Positions 49,901 through 59,793 of a stretch of DNA of 64,000 nucleotides are shown here, piece by piece. The notes under the pieces were generated by a model, which saw nothing but the letters and a program-made list of their open reading frames with translations, had not been told where the DNA came from and made no database searches. The DNA lies in assembly GCA_037783415.1 (NCBI GenBank), contig JAZGTN010000006.1:62001-126000 (forward strand), given 5' to 3'. This DNA is from Leptasterias polaris. Taxonomy: Eukaryota > Echinodermata > Asteroidea > Forcipulatida > Asteriidae. The position numbers and the translations under genes are program-made. Each line of letters begins with the position of its first letter. Position 1 is the stretch's first letter.

Positions 49901-52256
49901 ACCTAGTCAAAAGTACAGATGATTTAATATTAGGTAGACTACTACATAGTCGGAGGAAAGAATTAGCGCAAAGGCCTGCTATGCCCATTCCCTAAAACAT
50001 GTACGAAGGGAAAGTGTCTAGTACCTCACCTGCTAGATCTGCAATACTCATCTGATCATACAGGAACCAGTCCAGCTCCTGGTCCGTCACGTCAATTTTA
50101 CCGAAGCCAATAGCCCCTCTACTCTCCAACCGACACTTGTACATTGTTCCTTTCAAACTCCTCAACAAGAAGACTCAAAAGAAAATATGGCAACAATTGT
50201 TTGCCGTGTTTATACCTCGTCACCTTGTGAAAAGAGTTTTTTTTATTTTATTTAAATGTGTAAAGGATCCAAATCTTTATATCATGTCCAAATGTTAACT
50301 TTGCAGCCATCACTACCAGCGGCAGCACAACTAGAAGTTTGCATTTTTGGCAAGATTTTCAACAATTCCATTATAATATTTTTTCCAGCAGCAAATTATC
50401 TCATCTGATCTGTGTTGATGAGACCAAATTAAAGAACGTTTGACTCAATGGCTAAGCAACTGATCCTTTCAGTGGAAACCAACCTAGTGGCTCTGACAAC
50501 TAAACTGTCCTGATGAAATAATAAATTCCGATCAAACACTGACACAACGAGGGTAAACATCCAAGGGAACATATTCCTCAGTGAAAAGTCCAACGAATTC
50601 ATAAAATCAATCCACCAGTTTAACGACAGTCACAATCAAATGCGGAAGGGCTGACCAAAAACTGTAACAGCTAAAATGACAATCCTTCGATCTCGAAACC
50701 AAAGAACAACAACCTAGCATAACGGAAACGCAAACAGATCAAATTTCCTGCAAATGATCCATGGTTAACTTGAAACTATTGCGGGACAAACTGGAAAAGG
50801 ATGTTTGATAAGCTCTGCCAAGTGCAATGCACAGTAATGGCAGTTGGCTATGATCCAAAAGACGGTTACCTTTATGCCACCTCCGGTCTTGCTTGTAAGA
50901 TCGACTTGGTACTGCTAATAGCCAAACCAAAAAGATTTCTGTATCTACTGTATGTATGCATCCTGTACTTATTCTGTATGACTCAGTAGAGTCCCAGAGA
51001 AAACCTTTAAACACTTTTTAAAAAATTGTTTACAAATCTCCAAAATGTTGTATAAAAAAGGCAAGTGTTAAAATAAAAATGCTCTGTTTCTTCTTCTTAC
51101 ACACAGGTACATGTACATGCACATCCCAGTACTGAAATCCTTAAAAGCAATCAAACCACTTTCTCAAATGACAACGGCCCATGTTTCCTTCTTCTTACAC
51201 ACAGGTACATGTACATGCACATCCCAGTACTGAAATCCTTAAAAGCAATCAAACCACTTCCTCAAATGACAACGGCCCATGTTTCCTGCTTTTTGTTCAA
51301 GGTCTAGCTGGCCTGGAATTCTGTCTTTGAAGATCTGGGAAAGGCCATTTCCATTTTGCAAAGGGCAGAATCTCCATAAAAAAATTACAAATTCTGTTAG
51401 AACATTTTAAAGCGGCACTTAAGGCAGAGACCCGGGCACCAGTCGTTGTCTACATTAAAATATTTCAGGCCGAATTCACTTCAAGATTTAACCCTTTTCA
51501 CACTATGAGGACAATTCCGGGAAAACAAACTGCTGGGAGTTTCCGACCCCACCGCCAACACGGTTACCGTTCACACAAGACACTTTTGGCAACCGGCTTA
51601 AAGCCTAATTCTTTCCCAAATTTAGTGTTTAAAAAACGTGAACAAATAAATTGAAATCTTGTTTAAAATCAACCAAAAACAAATAAAAAATTGAAGATTG
51701 CTGTTGGTATCCTTCTGAGCAATACATGTAGGTCAACAAAGTCAAAATCAGCCTTTACCCTCTCAATCAAAATATTATCTAAAATTGACATTTTCTTAGT
51801 TAAAACAAGCAGTTTATCTAGGTTGACTTTGATCATGGGTCCATTTGAACTGGAACAATTTATGCAGTTCAAGAAACAACAACACACAGAGTAGCAGCCT
51901 AACGAGCCTAAGTAGAGCAGCCTAATGCCGGTTTTGGGGGAAATGTACAAAGTCTGTTCTGATTTTTACAATATCAAAACTTACCAACAGACCCGTGGAA
52001 GCTTTTATGGTTTACAAATTTAAAAAAACCCCAGATAAATAAAACATTGAGAAAATGTATCAGGTAGAGTGTAAAAGTCATTCAAGAATCCAACTGACGC
52101 TCCGAATTTCAAGGTGACTCAAGAAACCTGCAATTATTTCAACATCCACAGACAGAGATGTTTCGAGCGTTTTACTACCCAGACCCGAGCTAATCACTTC
52201 TTACCTTTCATGTTGACCATCAGATGGGTCCAATCTTCTATCTCCTCATATCCCAT
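28013..52256 (-). CDS. TRAK1: Trafficking kinesin-binding protein (TRAK / Milton), mitochondrial motor adaptor
   Basis: The shared coding exons on the minus strand are 41785-41709, 41417-41301, 39870-39770, 39162-38981, 38073-37943, 37172-37098, 36511-36359, 34375-34290, 33104-32850, 32118-31826, 31214-31056, 30648-30546 and 29588-28013. Candidate first exons are 52256-52205 and 50144-50030. All junctions are GT-AG and in frame. The protein is 1119 or 1140 aa, against about 950 for human TRAK1. Exons 2-8 form the HAP1-N coiled coil. It contains QMTKTYNDIDAVTRLLEE and LELAAKIGQSLL, where AAKIG fits the dynein-light-intermediate-chain-binding CC1 box (AAxxG). DSLAAEL further on fits a Spindly-type dynactin motif. 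The Milton region follows: DLETALRRLNLRRQN, KLQIVKPMEGSLTLYHWQ and DVRPGVMVKGF. Then come TYTYTTSTIGLLD and a STSLGLAQVLKERD block at the start of the 525-residue Ser/Gly/Thr-rich last exon. The family links Miro on mitochondria to kinesin-1 and dynein. One gene here is taken as the single ortholog of vertebrate TRAK1 and TRAK2. Confidence 0.93.
30890..30975. repeat. (AAT)n-headed short repeat with GCGCTTTACA end
   Basis: AATAATAATGCTAATAATAC, ATTTATATAGTG and AAGGCGCTTTACA, in that order, are a widespread SINE/LINE-tail type. Related sequence occurs near 4240-4320 and, inverted, at 47790-47885. It lies in a TRAK intron. Confidence 0.5.
31425..31605 (+). repeat. tRNA-derived SINE in TRAK intron, antisense to the gene
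   Basis: A degenerate tRNA-like head with GTTTGAGTCCTGGTC as B box is followed by CTTGACACTAGTGACTTT, AACAAGACACTTAACTA and GGGACGTAAAGCCGCAAGTC. This is a body type I associate with deuterostome SINEs. Confidence 0.6.
33618..33997. mobile_element. Palindromic MITE in TRAK intron
   Basis: The outer arms are about 115-150 bp and imperfect. GCCTTTTGTCAAGGCC near 33631 pairs with its complement near 33968-33983, and GAGACCACGC, GTGGCGAAGCCA and CAACTTGTTTGCG pair with matching right-side segments. In the centre, GACTTTTGCTACC (33812-33824) pairs exactly with 33831-33843. No target duplication was clear. Confidence 0.75.
34921..34954. repeat. (ATTT)n microsatellite
   Basis: About eight TTTA units lie in a TRAK intron. 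The surrounding intron 34376-36358 is AT-rich and otherwise holds a repeat copy at about 35450-35560 (related to 60500-60580) and a SINE at 36000-36090. Confidence 0.9.
36000..36090 (-). repeat. tRNA-derived SINE
   Basis: On the minus strand it shows TGGTCTAGTGG (A box), GACATCTGCTCCAGAATTG, GGGTTCGAATCCCAGCCA (B box) and AGTAGGATGCCTGTG. It is the same family as the copy at 49655-49830. The anticodon stem is imperfect and no acceptor stem forms, so it is not a tRNA gene. Confidence 0.7.
37510..37810 (-). repeat. tRNA-derived SINE with (ATT)n tail
   Basis: Read on the minus strand, a degenerate tRNA-like head (about 37800-37735) is followed by a body with GGTTCTCTCCTATGCC, GGGTTTTTCTGTAGGGTCTC and TGGTTTTCCTCCATCCGG. 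It ends in an ATT-rich tail near 37530. It lies in a TRAK intron in the sense orientation. Confidence 0.65.
39236..39400. repeat. MITE remnant
   Basis: GGCCTGATTTCATGAAGCTG, GGCAAAAGTAGCAGGGAACC and GGCTGGTAACCCATTTTCTG, in this order, match the remnant at about 25615-25860. Confidence 0.5.
39985..40170. repeat. Pair of inverted 17-19 bp palindromes (small MITE)
   Basis: CCCAGGAAATTCCTGGG (39985-40001) and CCCCAGGAATTTCCTGGGG (40152-40170) are near-palindromes that are also reverse complements of each other. They bound about 150 bases in a TRAK intron. The shared GGAAATTCC resembles a kappa-B site, which may be coincidence. Confidence 0.6.
40171..41300. other. TRAK intron, nothing recognised
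   Basis: AT-rich intron sequence with short A tracts; no coding or repeat signal that I can name. Confidence 0.4.
42095..42180 (+). repeat. tRNA-like SINE fragment
   Basis: AGGTGGTTCACATCTGCAC followed by GGTCCTGGGTTCAAGTCTCA (B-box-like) in the long 5' intron of TRAK. Confidence 0.45.
42662..42681. repeat. (TACATG)n microsatellite
   Basis: A run of the self-complementary hexamer TACATG. The motif is scattered densely between 42.2 and 42.8 kb. Confidence 0.85.
42898..42965 (+). repeat. 5'-truncated SINE tail
   Basis: GAGTCAGTTTCCCTTGTGG and TTTATTACTTGATAAAT match the tail of the SINE at 6640-6815; the tRNA head is absent. Confidence 0.65.
42966..45479. other. TRAK long intron, nothing recognised
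   Basis: No exon was found. A local tandem of GGGGTGTCGGAA / GGGCTGTCGGAA phrases (about 44545-44745, roughly 20-bp steps, degenerate) is the only structure seen. Confidence 0.4.
44545..44745. repeat. Degenerate about 20-bp tandem repeat
   Basis: Phrases of the type TAGGGGTGTCGGAACGTA and GGGCTGTCGGAATATG alternate about nine times. Confidence 0.65.
45480..45680 (+). repeat. Dispersed repeat, copy 2
   Basis: Copy of the repeat at 27382-27600, in the same orientation. It is immediately followed by a TGGCCTGGTGTTACA tandem duplication at about 45710-45740. Confidence 0.65.
46156..46183. repeat. (TACATG)n microsatellite
   Basis: About 4.5 units of the palindromic hexamer; also found at 54063-54096 and 54374-54396. 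Confidence 0.9.
46584..47321. mobile_element. PIF/Harbinger-like MITE, 732 bp
   Basis: The ends GGCCACATAAAAA... and ...TTTTTATGTGGCC, each continuing with ATTGTTGATCGTCC or its complement, are about 33-bp inverted repeats (46587-46619 and 47286-47318). They are nearly perfect apart from A-tract length. A 3-bp TAA lies on both sides (46584-46586 and 47319-47321), the TWA duplication usual for PIF/Harbinger. No transposase was seen; the interior has a short minus-strand open frame I do not recognise. Confidence 0.75.
47322..49640. other. TRAK long intron
   Basis: AT-rich sequence. An inverted (AAT)n-type tail with AAAGTGCTTTGAGG and ATTGCGCTTTGTAAGTGC occurs at 47800-47885. No exon was recognised. 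Confidence 0.4.
49655..49830 (+). repeat. tRNA-derived SINE split by an (ATT)n insertion
   Basis: TGTGGTCTAGTAGTTTT (A box) and AACTATCTGCTCTAGAATG, then GTAGGTTCGAATCCCACC (B box) and AGTAGTATGCCTGT, match the SINE at 36000-36090. About 60 bases of GGCGGATACCGGCCCTATA plus (TTA)n are inserted between A box and anticodon region. Confidence 0.65.
50030..50144 (-). CDS. TRAK1: TRAK candidate exon 1b (alternative first exon or exon 2)
   Basis: It encodes 38 residues from an ATG, ending IDVTDQELDWFLYDQMSIAD-LA, in phase 1 before GTGAGG. IDVTDQEL resembles the 'dltteqieetl' segment that precedes the coiled coil in vertebrate TRAKs. The reading frame stays open upstream of the ATG, and a possible acceptor (GAAAG) would let exon 1a splice into it in frame. 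It may therefore be an internal exon. Confidence 0.65.
50145..52204. other. TRAK intron 1 (between candidate first exons)
   Basis: It contains a 98-bp tandem duplication at 51085-51280. No coding signal was seen. Confidence 0.45.
51085..51280. repeat. 98-bp tandem duplication
   Basis: Two adjacent copies differ at about two positions (for example CACTTTCTC against CACTTCCTC). Each contains CAGGTACATGTACATGCAC and ends with ACAACGGCCCATG. Confidence 0.9.
52205..52256 (-). CDS. TRAK1: TRAK candidate first coding exon 1a
   Basis: It encodes MGYEEIEDWTHLMVNMK and ends in phase 1 before GTAAGAA. The context AAGATGG is a good initiation site. Acidic/aromatic residues (GYEEIEDW) resemble the segment just before the coiled coil in vertebrate TRAKs. 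Spliced directly to the exon at 41785 it gives 1119 aa. Confidence 0.7.
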
Positions 52257-55200
52257 CTTGGAATCTCAACTGTGTTGTTGATCTGAATGAGAACCTGAGA
52301 TTTCTGAAAACCCCTTCAACAGAAACGTTGAACACTACACTCTACATGTACAACAGAATAGCGTCTCTCACTCTCTGTCTTCCATTGTCTCTGTGCACAG
52401 AGACGAGTTCATTTGACTCCCACATTTCTCAAAAAACCTCTTAAAAAGAAGTCTGTCCAACACAGCACTCAGTACTCAACGTCCAGAATGAGACAATAGG
52501 AAGAGCTGTAGGGATTTCTAGTAGTGCAGGCACATTTCAGCTTTCGTCATATCTGCTCTCTAACGAAACAAATATGGAGATGAAACAATCCCAAAGACGT
52601 GCCAAAAGGAGCCTGGCTAGAGAAAATGGACCAAAATTACATCTAAGTTAAAAGAGGAAGATAGACATGACCTTTCCTCTGCCTTTCTGGGGAGCAATAT
52701 GGTAAACTGTTTCTCTTGACAGGCTATAAACAGGAAACTCTACCTCTGATTCATCCAGTGCGACTACATATAGGACCTCTACTCCCAAGACTTGGTACGC
52801 AGAGTATTTTAAGTGCGTCAGAATCTGCGCACTACCCCGGCGTTGACTTGGCAGGTTGCCAATTTGTTCAAAACGCTACGTTTCAACGACCCTCTGCTTA
52901 AAAATACGTAGTTCATGCACATATGAATCACAAGGGTTCCTGGAAATCCCTCAGGCCTTTCTTAGTCCTTTCTTAGTCCTCCAGACAATAAGTTCATGAG
53001 GGTTTTATATTTCAAGCGTCCCCCTTCCTCATACTACTCACGTTCCAAGGAGCCGTCGTGGTACCACAATGCCAGACGACCTGCGGGCATTTTCCCCTCA
53101 ACGATACGGCTAATCAATTTTACATGCAAGTCTACTGGCAAAGTAGCCAGCGTTTCAATTCAGACTTTCTTAAAGGCTTCGTTTGGAGGCTTGATTTCAA
53201 TCTTAAATCCGGGAGTAAAATTGACGATATCAAATGAAGATATGATCTTAATTTTAATCTTAATAATGTTTAAATACTATCATCCCCTTATTGTTAGATC
53301 CTCGATCCATGAAATTAAAATTTCAATCAAGAATGTTGTCAGCACCCTCATTACTGTACAAGCAACCAGCCTCGTACATCCATTAATGCAAAATCCAGAC
53401 ACATTCAAGCAGTATTTTGAGTCAATATCCCGCAGTAAATCCTCTTCAATCAGCAAACGGAGTCCAGGATTAGGTGTCGGATATCAGGAGGAGTTTCTCC
53501 CTGGGTAGAGATTAGAGAAGCGGGCAAGTCCTGAGCTCACGTAACAATTGACGCAAACTCATCACACACAAAAAAACCATCATTCTAATTTAAAATACTG
53601 ATCACTAGCCCCACAATAAGAGAGAGAGAGAGAGAGAGAGAAAAAGCGTCATACTGTTGTGTGTCAGAGAGCTTTAGTGATTAGGGAAATGTTAGGGGAA
53701 AAAAAAAAAAAACTAAAACAAAGAATAATGGCCTGATGTTATTAATGCTGATGTCAGGGAGGGCATTTTGTCAGCTGTACATTACACCACTGGTCACCAG
53801 ATCAATGTCCTCTATAGTGTACACATGGTTCTGAGTCATTTGGGAGTTCTTAATTCAATGCTAATTAACAGCTGCCTGGATGATGTATGTAAGCAGGTAA
53901 GGTGAGACCTAGATGACATAATCTGCTCAGGTTAGGATAGAGTTGGGTGGCTGGGGCAGGGTTCCTAAAGAGGGGGCTCAAATCACTAATTGTTTCCAAA
54001 AATAGCACATTTGTGTATGAAGGGGACCGATGACAACATGTAAAAAGTTTACACTAGGGCCTCATGTACATGTACATGTACATGTACATGTACATGAACA
54101 TTCTAAAATATGTAAATTTTATCAATTAAAGCCTGGTAGTAATTAAATGGCCTATTATGCAACCAAATTAACTGTTGTTGGTTTTTCTTATTCTTGGTGG
54201 TTGAATTGTTTCTTTCCTCCATGGTTGACTTGATTCCCACAAGGATACTTCAACAATGATCCAACATGTACTATTGTACAAGGTCATACATGTACATTGT
54301 ATGCACAACGTAAATTACATGTACAATGTACCTGCAAACAATTGTCATGAAAGAGTGATCACCTTTTTTATAAACATGTACATGTACATGTACATGATGT
54401 ATATATACATGTATATGATGCATTCACCTTGATTTGAAAAATCAATTTGAAGCATTACCCATGAGACAAAAATGACGCCATATATTACTTCGAAGTCAAA
54501 TGTTTTGCAAGAAGTAAACTTGCTTCCATCCTGGAGCTCAGAACTACATGTATTTTTCTCATGGAGATCAGTTCTGTCCCAATGGACAGAATGCCAATTA
54601 AGAATTTATGAAATTCATTTTAATTTTAATGTTTTGTAAGTTGTGTAAATAACCCTTGACCGACTGCATTTTTGCTAAGATGCTGCCTCAATCCTCTCAT
54701 ATCCTCTTCTTCAAGATACACAAATGTTGAACTTAACCAAATACACACAATCAAATTTATTGAAACCACACTTAAAAGAATTGAACAGTATAATTATTTT
54801 CAGAAGTGTTGGTTGTATCTAACGTCCATGCTTGATCCTTCCTCATTGGTCTTAAATCAGATTTGTGCTTTCCAACTTGACAAACAAGCTGCAAGGACGA
54901 TGAGTGAGCCAGGGCGTGATTAACCCCAAAACAGACAAACACTTGGGAGATTATAGACTATAGGACGGTAATGGAATTGTAATTAAATTAAAGCAGTATC
55001 ACTTGAAGATGCGCGCATTTCCTCCTTCCCAATTCGTCTTAAAGGGGTACATGTACATCATGCTCCAAGGACAACATCAAAAGGGCAAAAGAGGACAATT
55101 ATAGCACATTATAGGGCTCCGCATGGCCTGAAAAGCTGACATGTCAGTAACACTTTGCAAATAATGTGAAAAATGTGGTCCTTTAATACACAAAGCTCCC

Positions 55201-55705
55201 ACTATGTTTCTTCTACCTTTTGGTTTGTGTCATATATAGTACATGACCACTCCACTTTGCAAGTTTAAATGCGTGCACCCTCACACATTTCTGTGAAAAT
55301 TGCAAAAGTGCAAGTACATGTCCGTGTGGCAAAATTGATTTGATTTTGAATAAATTAAAAATGTACCCAGTCAGTTTCCCTCAACCTGGATTTTGAATTG
55401 AATCAACTTTTATTTATTCATCTCCTGGCCAAAATGCAAAGCAGTAAGGCATCAGTATGCATTGAAATTTTTTATTAAATCAAATTAACAAGGACAAAGG
55501 GGAGGCTCTTCGCTTAATAAATCAATAAAACATTGCATTGAGCAATTTTTCTAAAAATGACTTTTGGGTTTGTGAGATCTAATTGCTATTTCTTAGTCAT
55601 CGACCATGACACACTTGTCTTGCAGGAGGCAAAAGACAGTTAGTATGCATGCTACATGTACTTAAAAGGTTTTCAGTAAATTTCAGACAATGTGGACATT
55701 TTCCA
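52257..55705. other. Region upstream of TRAK exon 1a, no gene seen
   Basis: It presumably includes the TRAK 5' UTR and promoter next to 52257. There is an (AG)n tract at 53619-53641 and TACATG runs at 54063-54096 and 54374-54396. A short SINE-tail match (CAGTCAGTTTCCC) lies at about 55369-55381. The 170-codon plus-strand frame at 52996-53508 has no family resemblance or coding composition. Confidence 0.45.
54063..54096. repeat. (TACATG)n microsatellite
   Basis: Over five perfect units of a self-complementary hexamer. Confidence 0.92.
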
Positions 55706-56652
55706 TCGGCACTTAAGGGTGGACGATATGACGATATTATCGTCGCTATACAATATTGAAACAATATCGACAATGGTTTTTAAAAATATCTAAATATCGC
55801 GATATTATATAAAATAGACGATATGGTTTTAAAGAAAGCTTAATCACGCTTTTTCTGTTCAAAGGGTTCCAATTTTTGTAGTCCATTCAATAATTTGGAC
55901 GGCGACCAGGCCTGAATATTTGTAAACGCCAGGTTTTTTTAATGTAAATGCCGCGAAAATCAGACTCAGTTGAATGAATTGGGGCTTTAGAAATATATAT
56001 CGAAGGAAACCGGTCCCATTGTGTACGTCTTCCCATCTAGCCATGGTTGTTTGTTTTTTCGTGGTATCGCCGAACGTGATGCACAGGCTGATTGGCCGAT
56101 TTCTAACTGGCCGCTTTCCGATTGGCCGAAATTGGCGTGAATAATTATGACGTCATGCTTCTCACAGCGCTGCCATTCAATAGTATTTGTCACCTCGATC
56201 CCGCGGATGTGCTTGCTCCTAATTTAGTAAACTTTATAGTAAGGGGGTGAAGGAAGGGCGTGTAGCCGTGGGAGCGAAATAGCGAGGGAAATTCCCTTGA
56301 TGAGAAATCACTGCGTGGTCGGGAAACGTTGGGAGAACGTTTCTACATAACATCGAGGCACCAGCTTTTAGAGAGCGCAACGTTCAATCGTTGAGGTAAA
56401 ACCATGAATTAATTGTGTCGGAGCCAGTTATAAAAAGCACATAAAAATGTAAGACGTTTTGTTTTCATGGAATATGGATATTAAATTCAGTTATTTTTTC
56501 TCAGAGGTTTATCCATACAGTCATGTCTTGTTTGTTATTCTATTGCTCATGTCCTCCCTGCTCGCGGTAAAACCGTTTTTTCGTGTTCGAAATTTAACCC
56601 GACGATATATCGCCAGTCAAAATTTACGATATCGTCCAGGGCTATCGGCACT
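55706..56652. mobile_element. hAT-type MITE, copy A (931 bp)
   Basis: The ends TAAGGGTGGACGATAT (from 55714) and, on the other strand, TAGCCCTGGACGATAT (to 56644) form the inverted termini. Perfect 8-bp duplications TCGGCACT flank it (55706-55713 and 56645-56652). TA..G ends with 8-bp duplications and a CGATAT-rich subterminal region are typical of hAT elements. No transposase ORF. The interior is shared with copy B at 60769-61512 (ATCCCGCGGATGTGCTTGC, GGGCGTGTAGCCGTGGGAGC). Confidence 0.9.
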
Positions 56653-57464
56653 TAAAGGGAATGTTTTCGTTTGGTAATCACTCTTAAAATTAATGGCAAT
56701 AAAAACTTACTTGGTTAAATTAAAACAAACGAACAGTTCAATTTAATTTTATGTAGGAGCTTAAATGATTTCAAGAAAACTAGGTTTTAAACCCCTAATC
56801 AAAGCAAATAAATGAGGATATGAGAATTTTATGTCCAGGTTCGCGAAGGACAACTGAGATTTGGGAAACACACTGATGTCAAGAAAGGCAACCGCCTACG
56901 TACGTCACAGCCAAATTAACTTTTATACATCATTATTATTATTGGTACATGGCAGGGTGTTCCCGGCCCAGGCACAAATTAGCGTATCGGGCCGATATGC
57001 ACGAACTTCCTGCTGATACCCGGGAATTGCGGCTGATATGCAAACAAATTTTGTCTTGTGACTTTGATGACCGATGAAGCTTAGAGTTTCACAGGTTTGT
57101 TATTTCATGTAAGTAAATGTGGGGCACACAAAGTGCGGATATTGGTCTTTGGCAATTATCAATGTTATCTGCATTCATCTTTTAAAAAAATTGTATATTC
57201 TGCATTATTCTATCATAACACACTGATGCAACAAGACTCCAAAAATTATAATAAAATAGATAATTTCATTTGCTGATTGAGAGAGCAGTGTTTATTGTTT
57301 AGATGATTTTTCAAACAAGGGAACTCGGCAAAACTCCCACAAAGGGGTGTAAAGAAAAAAATGCCAAGTTGGCAACAGCCAATCTCCATACAAACATTGG
57401 TTGAATGTCTATGATTAGAATTGCACAAATCAACTAGAAATCTAGAGTTTGTGGACAAACTCAG
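56653..57464. other. Intergenic
   Basis: No gene. A 25-bp match (CACAGGTTTGTTATTTCATG core) to about 30406-30430 lies near 57090, so a TE fragment is probably present. Confidence 0.4.
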
Positions 57465-59793
57465 GGTGTTCGGCTTTTTTAGGGATTAATCATCAACTTC
57501 CGATTTGGCCCGGAAGTCGAGGTCAAATAGGGTTACATGTTGATTAGTTTATGAAGACCTTTCAGATGATGTATAGATTGAAAAAAATCCATTGTGTGGT
57601 TCAGAAGTTATGATATTTTTGAAATATAAAGTTTCAACTTCCAGTTTGAACCGGAAGTAAAGGTCAAATGGGGTCAGGTTCTATGTAACTTTTGTTGAAC
57701 TTTTCACGACCTGTCCGATGATGTGTAGATTGTAAAAATCGAGCATGTGGTTCAAGAGTTAATATTTTTTCCGGTTACTAAACTTCAACTACCGGTTTCA
57801 ACCGGAAGACAAGGTCAAACGGGGTCACACTCTGTGTATCATCCATTCAGTTTTTTAATACCTTTCTGATGATATGTAGATAACAAAAATCCAATGTCTG
57901 GTTCGGGAGTAAAGATTTGTTCAAATACTAAGCTTTGATTTGATAAAAAATTGTAAAAAATTATTTGATGACGTCATCATGACGTCACTCCACATTTTAC
58001 AAGCCATGGCCGATGTCTAACAGTACACAAAGTTTCAACTCAATCGGCTGTTTGGTTTAGTAGATACAAGGCCTCAAAAGTGCACATTTAAGGCCTTACC
58101 ACGTGACACACGATGACGTCATCAAACTACGACTCCACAAATATGTTGTCTGCATAAAGGTCATCATATTAACCAGTTTTGAAGAGATTCTCAAAAACTT
58201 TGCCACAGACATCTAGTAAAAGTGTGATGATTATGATGTATCCAAAGCCTATTTCTTTTCGGATCAAAAGTTTGATTCTTTTTGGATTTATTCAACAGGT
58301 TTTCAGCAATGACAAAAATTTAAAACTCGTCACGAGAGGGGGCTGTTGAAATTAGTATCATTTGTCTTTCAATTGAAAGGTCAAGGGGTCAAACTTTTTT
58401 CATACAAAGAGACCTAATCCTAATTGTAGACAATAATGTTTTCGTATCACTAAACGAGGCCTTGGAATATTTATTTTCACTTCAATTCCGTTTTCGACCG
58501 GAAGTAAAGGTCACACGGGCCACCTTTTGTGTAAGAGTTTAAGGTCAAATGGAGCCACACTCTGCGTAGCATTTGTGAAGTTGATAAAATGCTTTTCCAA
58601 TGATGTATAGATTGCAAAAATCCAAAATGTGGTTCAGGAGTTTTTATTTTCAATTACTTAACTTCAACTTCCGGATTGAACCGGAAGTCAAGGTCAAATG
58701 GGGTCAGGTTCTGTGTAACTTTTGTTGAACTTTCCACGACCCGTCCGATGATGTGTATATTGTTAAAATCGACTTTGTGGTTCATGATTTATGAATTTTT
58801 TCCGTTAATCAACTTCAACCGGAAGACAAGGTCAAACGGGGTCACACTTTGTGTATCATCCATTCAGTTTTTGAATACCTTTCTGATGATATGTACATGT
58901 AGATAGCAAAAATCCAATGTCTGGTTCGGGAGTTATGATTTTTTCAAATACTAAGCTTTGATTTTAAAAAAAATTGTAAAAAATCATTTGATGACGTCAT
59001 CATGATGTCACTTCACATTTCACAAGCCATGGTAAATGTCTAACAGTACACAAAGTTTCAACCCAATCGGCCATTTAATTGAGTAGATACACGGCTTCAA
59101 AAAGTGCACCTTTAGGGCCTTACCACGTGACACATGATGACGTCATCATACTACAACTTTACAAATATGTTGTCTGCATAAAGATCATCATATTTACCAG
59201 TTTTGAAGAGTTTCTCATAAACTTTGCCACAGACATCTAGTCAAAGTGTGTTTTGAACTGTTTTAAACCTGCCGCTAGAGGGCGCTTTTGAATTATGTGA
59301 CGTCACCGGTCCTATTTTTCTAAACCAGGCACTTGCCAGGTTACAACATCGTTAAAAACAACTCCAAAAAATTTGCCACATTCAAGTTTTAAGGCACTTC
59401 TGGTTTCGACCGGAAGTAGAGGTCATGTGAGGTCACGCACACGACAAAAAATAAAGACCTATATGACCTAAGTATGATCCCGCATAAAGCAACCGCCAGC
59501 CTCCTAAGTGTGATTTGTTACAGAATTTCAAAGATTAAATAATTTTTTTCTAAAAACCTTGTAATTCGACACCTGATGACGTCATAATGATGTCGTTGTT
59601 TGCATGCCGTCTTCATATCATTGAACCTTGATAATCAAGGTTCAAGTATATGCCAAGTTTCAAGTCTGTACATCTTTTACTTTTTGCTAAATCTGCAAGA
59701 GAAGGTTGAGAAGGAAGAAGAGGCAGAAAAAAAAAAACCAAAATTTTTTTTTTAAAACAATAACAATAGGTTTTCGGCTGCTAGCCGAACACC
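57465..59793. mobile_element. 2.3-kb repetitive element with GGTGTTCGGC ends and internal tandem blocks
   Basis: It starts GGTGTTCGGCT (57465) and ends AGCCGAACACC (59793), an 11-bp inverted terminus. A 9-of-10-bp hairpin (GGTTTTCGGC TGCTA GCCGAACACC) sits at the right end and is followed by TAA. Inside, a block of about 590-690 bp is present twice (57535-58226 and 58565-59250, offset about 1025-1030, estimated 85-90% identical). Within each block a roughly 145-bp unit recurs, led by TTCCGG...CCGGAAG and AAGGTCAAA. TGACGTCA occurs six times. There is no ORF. The right-end hairpin followed by CTAA recalls Helitron-like elements, but 5' TC/A-T insertion hallmarks are not clear, so the class is open. 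Confidence 0.75.
59272..59285 (+). promoter_or_regulatory. CTCF-like motif
   Basis: CCGCTAGAGGGCGC differs from the CTCF core only at position 3. It lies inside the repetitive element. Confidence 0.3.

Noticed and set aside
52996..53508. 170-codon plus-strand frame
   Set aside because: Composition is random-like, no domain or splice context was seen, and runs of Ile/Leu come from AT-rich repeats.
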